From Anastrepha obliqua (lineage: Eukaryota; Arthropoda; Insecta; Diptera; Tephritidae): DNA of 64,000 nt. The position numbers and the translations under genes are program-made. The DNA lies in contig NC_072893.1 of the NCBI RefSeq assembly GCF_027943255.1, positions 92,945,784-93,009,783 of the forward strand, in the 5' to 3' direction. Under the pieces are notes generated by a model that had not been told where the DNA came from, did not search any database, and was given only the letters and a program-made list of their open reading frames with translations. Positions 59,824 to 64,000 of this stretch are shown piece by piece (within the stretch, counting starts at the first letter, position 1; the number at the start of each line of letters is the position of its first letter).

Positions 59824-60802
59824 CCACCTGGATTAAAAAGTTCCCGGAACAACCGGAGACGCTCCAAGTCAACTGATTTGAGTTCGGTTTTTTTTTGTTG
59901 TTGTTAGGTTACCATATCTGCGATTAGCCTTTCCACCAAAATAGCACTGCCGTTGTTTGATATTTGTAAGAGTTACGTCGTCTCTGCACGTGCTTTCGAT
60001 TTTTTATAAAGTTTTAAAAATGGATTTGAATTTATAACAACGAGTTTGTATTAAATTTTGTGTTAAAAATGGATTCAATGGTGCGAAAACCTTAGCAATA
60101 TTGAGAAACTATTTCGGTCATGATACAAACAGATGAAACTTAAGAAACCATCCGTTACTACGTGGCATGAACGCTTCAGAAGTGATCGTAAGTCCGTCGA
60201 GGATGACGAACGTAGTGGCATGCCGTCGGCATAAAAACTGATGAAAACATCAATAAAGAGATAGAAAAGTTGATCAATGAACGCAAATTAACCCTCAGAG
60301 AGTTGGCAGATGACTTGAACATTACTCATGGATCCATTTATCCAAAAAATTTACCGCGTTGATATTGCCGAAGACATGATTAGCAAGGCTGAATCATTCA
60401 TCATAATTACTGGAGACGGGGTTATGAGTACGACACGCAATCGAGACATTAGGCGAGTGAGTGTAAAGCTCCGAATGAACGAATGGACGAAGACATAAAA
60501 AAATGTCGTTTTCAGTCAAAAAAGGAAGCGTAAGTTTTGGCATCATTATCCGCGAGTTTTTGATATGATTCCTTGTGATTATTTTCTATTTGGAAAGGAA
60601 GTACAAAAAAAATCGAAGTTGGCTCTGCCGGCTGTACCGAAAATAGACTTCCAGAAATGTTTCGAGAGCTGGTTGAAATGCTGGCATAAGTGCGTTGCAA
60701 TTGATGGAGAACACTGTGAAGGCGAAAATATCTCTTAGGAGGCATTAAATATGATTTTGAATTTTCTGAATATATGCCGGAAACTTTTTTACCAAGGTGG
60801 TG
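59824..60802 (+). mobile_element. mariner relic with terminal inverted repeats, second copy of the 37.6-kb family
   Basis: The left end CCACCTGGATTAAAAAGTTC and right end AACTTTTTTACCAAGGTGGT are imperfect inverted repeats, with TA outside each (59822-59823 and 60803-60804). Inside, the transposase is broken. The start region is recognisable with an early stop after MDLNL; then QRVCIKFCVKNGFNGAKTL, SVEDDERSGMPSA, KLTLRELADDLNITHGSIY (HTH2), VDIAEDMISKA, IITGDG with the first Asp, PNE, and after an internal deletion DMIPCDYFLFGKE, FQKCFESWLKCWHKCVAIDG. It is about 980 bp instead of about 1.3 kb. The leader and several blocks match 37620-38480. Confidence 0.88.
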
Positions 60803-60804
60803 TA

Positions 60805-63297
60805 TTTCAAATTCAGCCAGCTGCTTCAATATTCTTCACTTTTCAGAACCCCTTATATAATATATGCCGCCTCCAAGCAGCAGATGCCCATTTTTATATT
60901 ATACTCTATGCATATATTTATGTATTTACACAATCTAACTTTAGACATCCTACTTATAAGCAAAATAAAGATAAAAAATATTTGATTGCCGTTAATTAAT
61001 TGGCAAGCAACTGTAACGATTTTACAACTTGATTAATAGCTTTTTAGGAAAATTGCAACAACTTTGGAATAATTGGGTTTTAAAGATAAACATTTTATAA
61101 GAAAAATAAAAATTAAAGAAAGAAAGTCAACTAAAACCAAACAAAAAAATTAAATTTATTGCCAAAGAAAGCAGGGCAATAGGCTGACAGCACGCTAATG
61201 TGATTAATTAAAGCGCCAACAACAAGCAGTTCATACATATATTGTATGCGAGCAAAGTGAATTAAGAATATCCAAAGATCAGCGGGATACCGAGCGCATA
61301 AAGACGACACCCATGCGCCTTAAAAATGAAACGCCTTTAAAGATATTTTTTGTGACGCAAAATTAATGATATTCAAAATGTATGCCAATTTTTTCACAGC
61401 TTTAAAATCAGTGCAATTGACAGGTATACATGTATGTATGTATATAGGCATACATATATAGATATGCACGCATATATTTTTATTCTTATTTTATGTTTTC
61501 TCTCTTCGTATCAGATATTAATGTGAAATAAATGCTACCAAAAAACTTCATACGCAAGTGCCCCGCACACTAACTGCTAATAAAGGGGAGCTGTGCTGCA
61601 AGTTGGTATTTTCATTTTGAGCTGTCCGTTCCATTTACATAGCGGATTTCTTCTTCTTTTCATGAAGTAGCCATCCCAAGTAAATATCATTCGATCACCG
61701 CCGCCGTTATACGCATTTTAATTAGCTCAAACATAAACACCAGCAATAAGAAAAACAACACAAAACACTTAAATGCATTTGACTACTTGTTTGAGTTTGT
61801 TTTCGGTAACAATTTGGCTGCATGGCTGTCCATTTATACATCCATTCGCCCATGCATCCATTCAAAACCCATCTGTCCAAGTAATGCGTTCTCTGTCGCC
61901 CCGTCTTTAAATGTCATAACGGAAGTTGGTTAATGGCGCTGCTTTCTCCATATTAATTAGCACGCATGAGCAGCAGCGTCTCAATACACACATACCCAAA
62001 GTTGTGTAAAAAAAAAGTAAATAAGACCGCAGTAAATGCATGCACCGAGATGCTGTGACTGCTGCTCAGTTGCACCGCATCGGCAGATACTCGTAAACTT
62101 GGATTTTTGATTGCCACCGCACGAATTCGTTCGTCGATTGCCACTGAAAGCAAAACAAAGAAGAAAGGGCACAGTACAGCTGCTGGTGCCTGTTTCGAAT
62201 TACACACACACATACGCACATTTAGAGCTTCTGCCTTTTCTTGTCGGCTTAGCTGCTTCGCTGGCTTGTGTGGTGCCAGTGTTTGCCGTGAAGGCGTGAA
62301 AACAGAATTTCTGTGAAAGCCGTAAAAATATTGATAAAGTTATCAGCAGTTTGGAAAAAGCGTAGGATTTTAGGCATGTAACTAAAAGCCTTGAATTTTG
62401 TCTTTAGTGTATTTTTTTGTTTGCTTTTAATCTGAAATACATTTTTTATTGTATTAATTTTTATAAGCCTTACTCTGCCTGTCATGCGTGTCTTACAGCT
62501 TTTTCAGTCTCGCATGTGTGTCGCTTGTGTGCTTCGGTCTGTCTGCCGCCAGCTGTTGCCTGTCAAATGGAATGTGACAAAGTAGTAGGTAAGTAATAAG
62601 TAGTAGTAGGCCTTTTATGAGCGCCACCACTTCATTTGTAATGTAAATTAGTGTTAAGAAATCGTATTTTTTATTTCTCTTCTTATTCGCATTCCTTATA
62701 AGCACCTTTTTGCAAATGTACAAAAATGTACAATCATGAATTGTGCAAAGTTTTTATAGGCGTCACCCCAACTACTGCTTATCGAATAAATCTCTTGAAC
62801 AAATGTGCAGTCAATGAGTATTTGTGTATGTATGTATGTGTAGACTGCTTGTATGTATGAAAATAATCGAATTGCCTTGAGGTAAGTAACTATGAACCGT
62901 TGGCACACCATGGCGCCTGAATGCTCCCTCTAATAAATACCGAAATAAGTTGTACGTTTACCAAAATTTCCGTTATATTTCTTTTAAAAAATGATTCCAA
63001 CTGCGCACACTCGCAGCACATTCTACTTTAATTACTCTTCAAGTAAAATTATTGTTGCTGCTGGCGTGCATTAACTTATTCGTTTCGCTAGTAACTTATT
63101 AGGGTGTGTGCAGAGCCATAGAAAAATTAAGGACTAATCGTTTCAATTGATACATATTTATGTGAGAAGGCACATACAACCATAGCTACACAAACATATG
63201 CAATGGTCTAAAAAGTTTGGTAACAAATTAGCAGTGTACGATGTACGGCTGTAAACTCGAATATCTCTTGTAACATATTACGCATGTGGTAGTACTA
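60805..63297. other. Gene-free stretch
   Basis: AT-rich with ATGTATGTATAT patches near 61430-61470. No supported exon, RNA gene or transposon. Confidence 0.5.
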
Positions 63298-63371
63298 GAG
63301 GGTGGTCCATATAGTGGTCTCTTCTACAACAAATTCCACAAAAAAATATAATAAATATATATATTTTATAA
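63298..63371 (+). mobile_element. Solo terminal repeat of a Tc1/mariner-type element
   Basis: After TA (63296-63297) comes GAGGGTGGTCCATATAG, which shares 16 bases with the terminal repeat that closes the transposase relic at 8936-9343. The similarity fades within about 25 bases, and at 63374 a different mariner begins. This is either the remaining end of an element interrupted by that mariner or a solo end. Confidence 0.6.
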
Positions 63372-63373
63372 TA

Positions 63374-64000
63374 TTGGGTAGTCGAAAAAATCTTTTCGTA
63401 TTTCTAATCAAACTGCAACTCATTTTTTTTATATTTATAATGAACTTTATTAAACCAAATATGTACCATTTTGGTCGACCACCTTTTGCCATTTTTCTTC
63501 TAGAGACATTATTTCATCAGTGTAAAACTTTTGTGGTTTCTCGGCGAAAAACTGCGACAAGTAATTTTCACAGGCTTCTCTTGAAGCCAACTTTATTCCA
63601 TTAAGGGAGTTCTGCATTGACCGGAACAAATGGTAGTCCGATGGTGCAAGGTCAGGGCTATATGGCCCAGCCAAAATCTCCTAGTTTTTGCCGAGTCATC
63701 AAAGATGTGTGTGGCCTAGCGTTGTCCTGATAGAAGACGACGCCCTTTCTGCTGATCAGTTCTGGCCGTTTTTTTTCGAATGCTTGCTTCAATCTTATCA
63801 GTTGTTGACAGTAAAGTGTAGAATCAATCGTTCGAGCAGGCTGGATCAGCTCATAGTGGATGATTGCTTTCCAATCCCACCAAACACTCAGCATAACCTT
63901 TCGGGGCGTCAATCCTGGCTTTGTGACCATTTTTTGAACTTCACCACCCTTGCACTATGATCTTTTTCGCACATTATTGTCGTATTTGATCCACTTTTCG
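63374..64000 (-). mobile_element. mellifera-like mariner, minus strand, cut by the window edge
   Basis: The 3' terminal repeat (TTGGGTAGTCGAAAAAATCT on the plus strand) starts at 63374 just after TA (63372-63373). The minus-strand transposase reads EKWIKYDNNVRKRS (near 63995-63950), a TAG where a Trp is expected, GLTPRKVMLSVWWDWK, RKGVVFYQDNARPHTSLMTR with the second Asp, and, after an out-of-frame deletion near 63665, PYSPDLAPSDYHLF with the third Asp. It continues to EEKWQKVVDQNGTYLV and a TAA near 63448. It is inactive because of at least one nonsense codon and one frameshift. The N-terminal half and 5' repeat lie beyond the window. The subfamily label is from memory of mellifera-type sequences. 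Confidence 0.85.

Overview
The window looks like non-coding DNA from a higher fly, most likely a tephritid fruit fly. The evidence is AT-rich sequence with many ACATATGTATGT-type simple repeats, a tRNA-derived SINE of a type I associate with tephritid genomes, and relics of several mariner lineages, hAT and I-group LINEs. The species assignment is inference from remembered repeat families, not from a host gene match.

Only one host exon is convincing: a 76-base exon on the minus strand (21199-21274) coding part of an EGF-like module, with clean splice sites on both sides. The simplest reading is that much of the window is the intron(s) of a large minus-strand gene for an extracellular or membrane protein. 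I cannot name that gene. No tRNA, rRNA, CRISPR array or complete host gene was found.

Layout. 0-5 kb: two copies, in opposite orientation, of a TTAA-flanked non-autonomous transposon (1-344, cut by the window edge, and 3478-4204), a SINE (1443-1614) and a LINE 3' stub (4586-4809). 5-16 kb: mostly unique AT-rich DNA with a degenerate Tc1/mariner copy (8936-9343), an I-group LINE fragment on the minus strand (12764-13285) and a short unassigned ORF (10346-10489). 16-23 kb: a second degenerate Tc1/mariner copy (16026-16700), a Tc1-like non-autonomous element (18193-18640), an RNase H-bearing LINE fragment (19756-20625, minus), the EGF exon, and a second TTAA foldback element (21626-22384). 23-37 kb: largely featureless apart from a hAT relic (29060-29330, minus) and a foldback MITE (34517-34968). 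37-46 kb: a mariner relic (37620-38480) and the best-preserved element in the window, a mariner with perfect 25-bp inverted repeats and an open transposase frame (44409-45623). 46-57 kb: two more SINE copies, and LINE fragments at 48862-49135, 51743-52122 and 56225-56660. 57-64 kb: a second copy of the 37.6-kb mariner family (59824-60802) and, at the right edge on the minus strand, a different (mellifera-like) mariner (63374-64000) lying next to an isolated Tc1-type terminal repeat.

The elements do not form a pathway. The window is an archive of insertions, several of which (46140-46337, 51743-52122, 4586-4809) can be delimited exactly by their target-site duplications. I found no new biological system. 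The best leads are the EGF exon, the TTAA foldback elements with nested inverted repeats, and a mariner whose frame is open although its start codon and WVPHxL linker motif appear to be lost.
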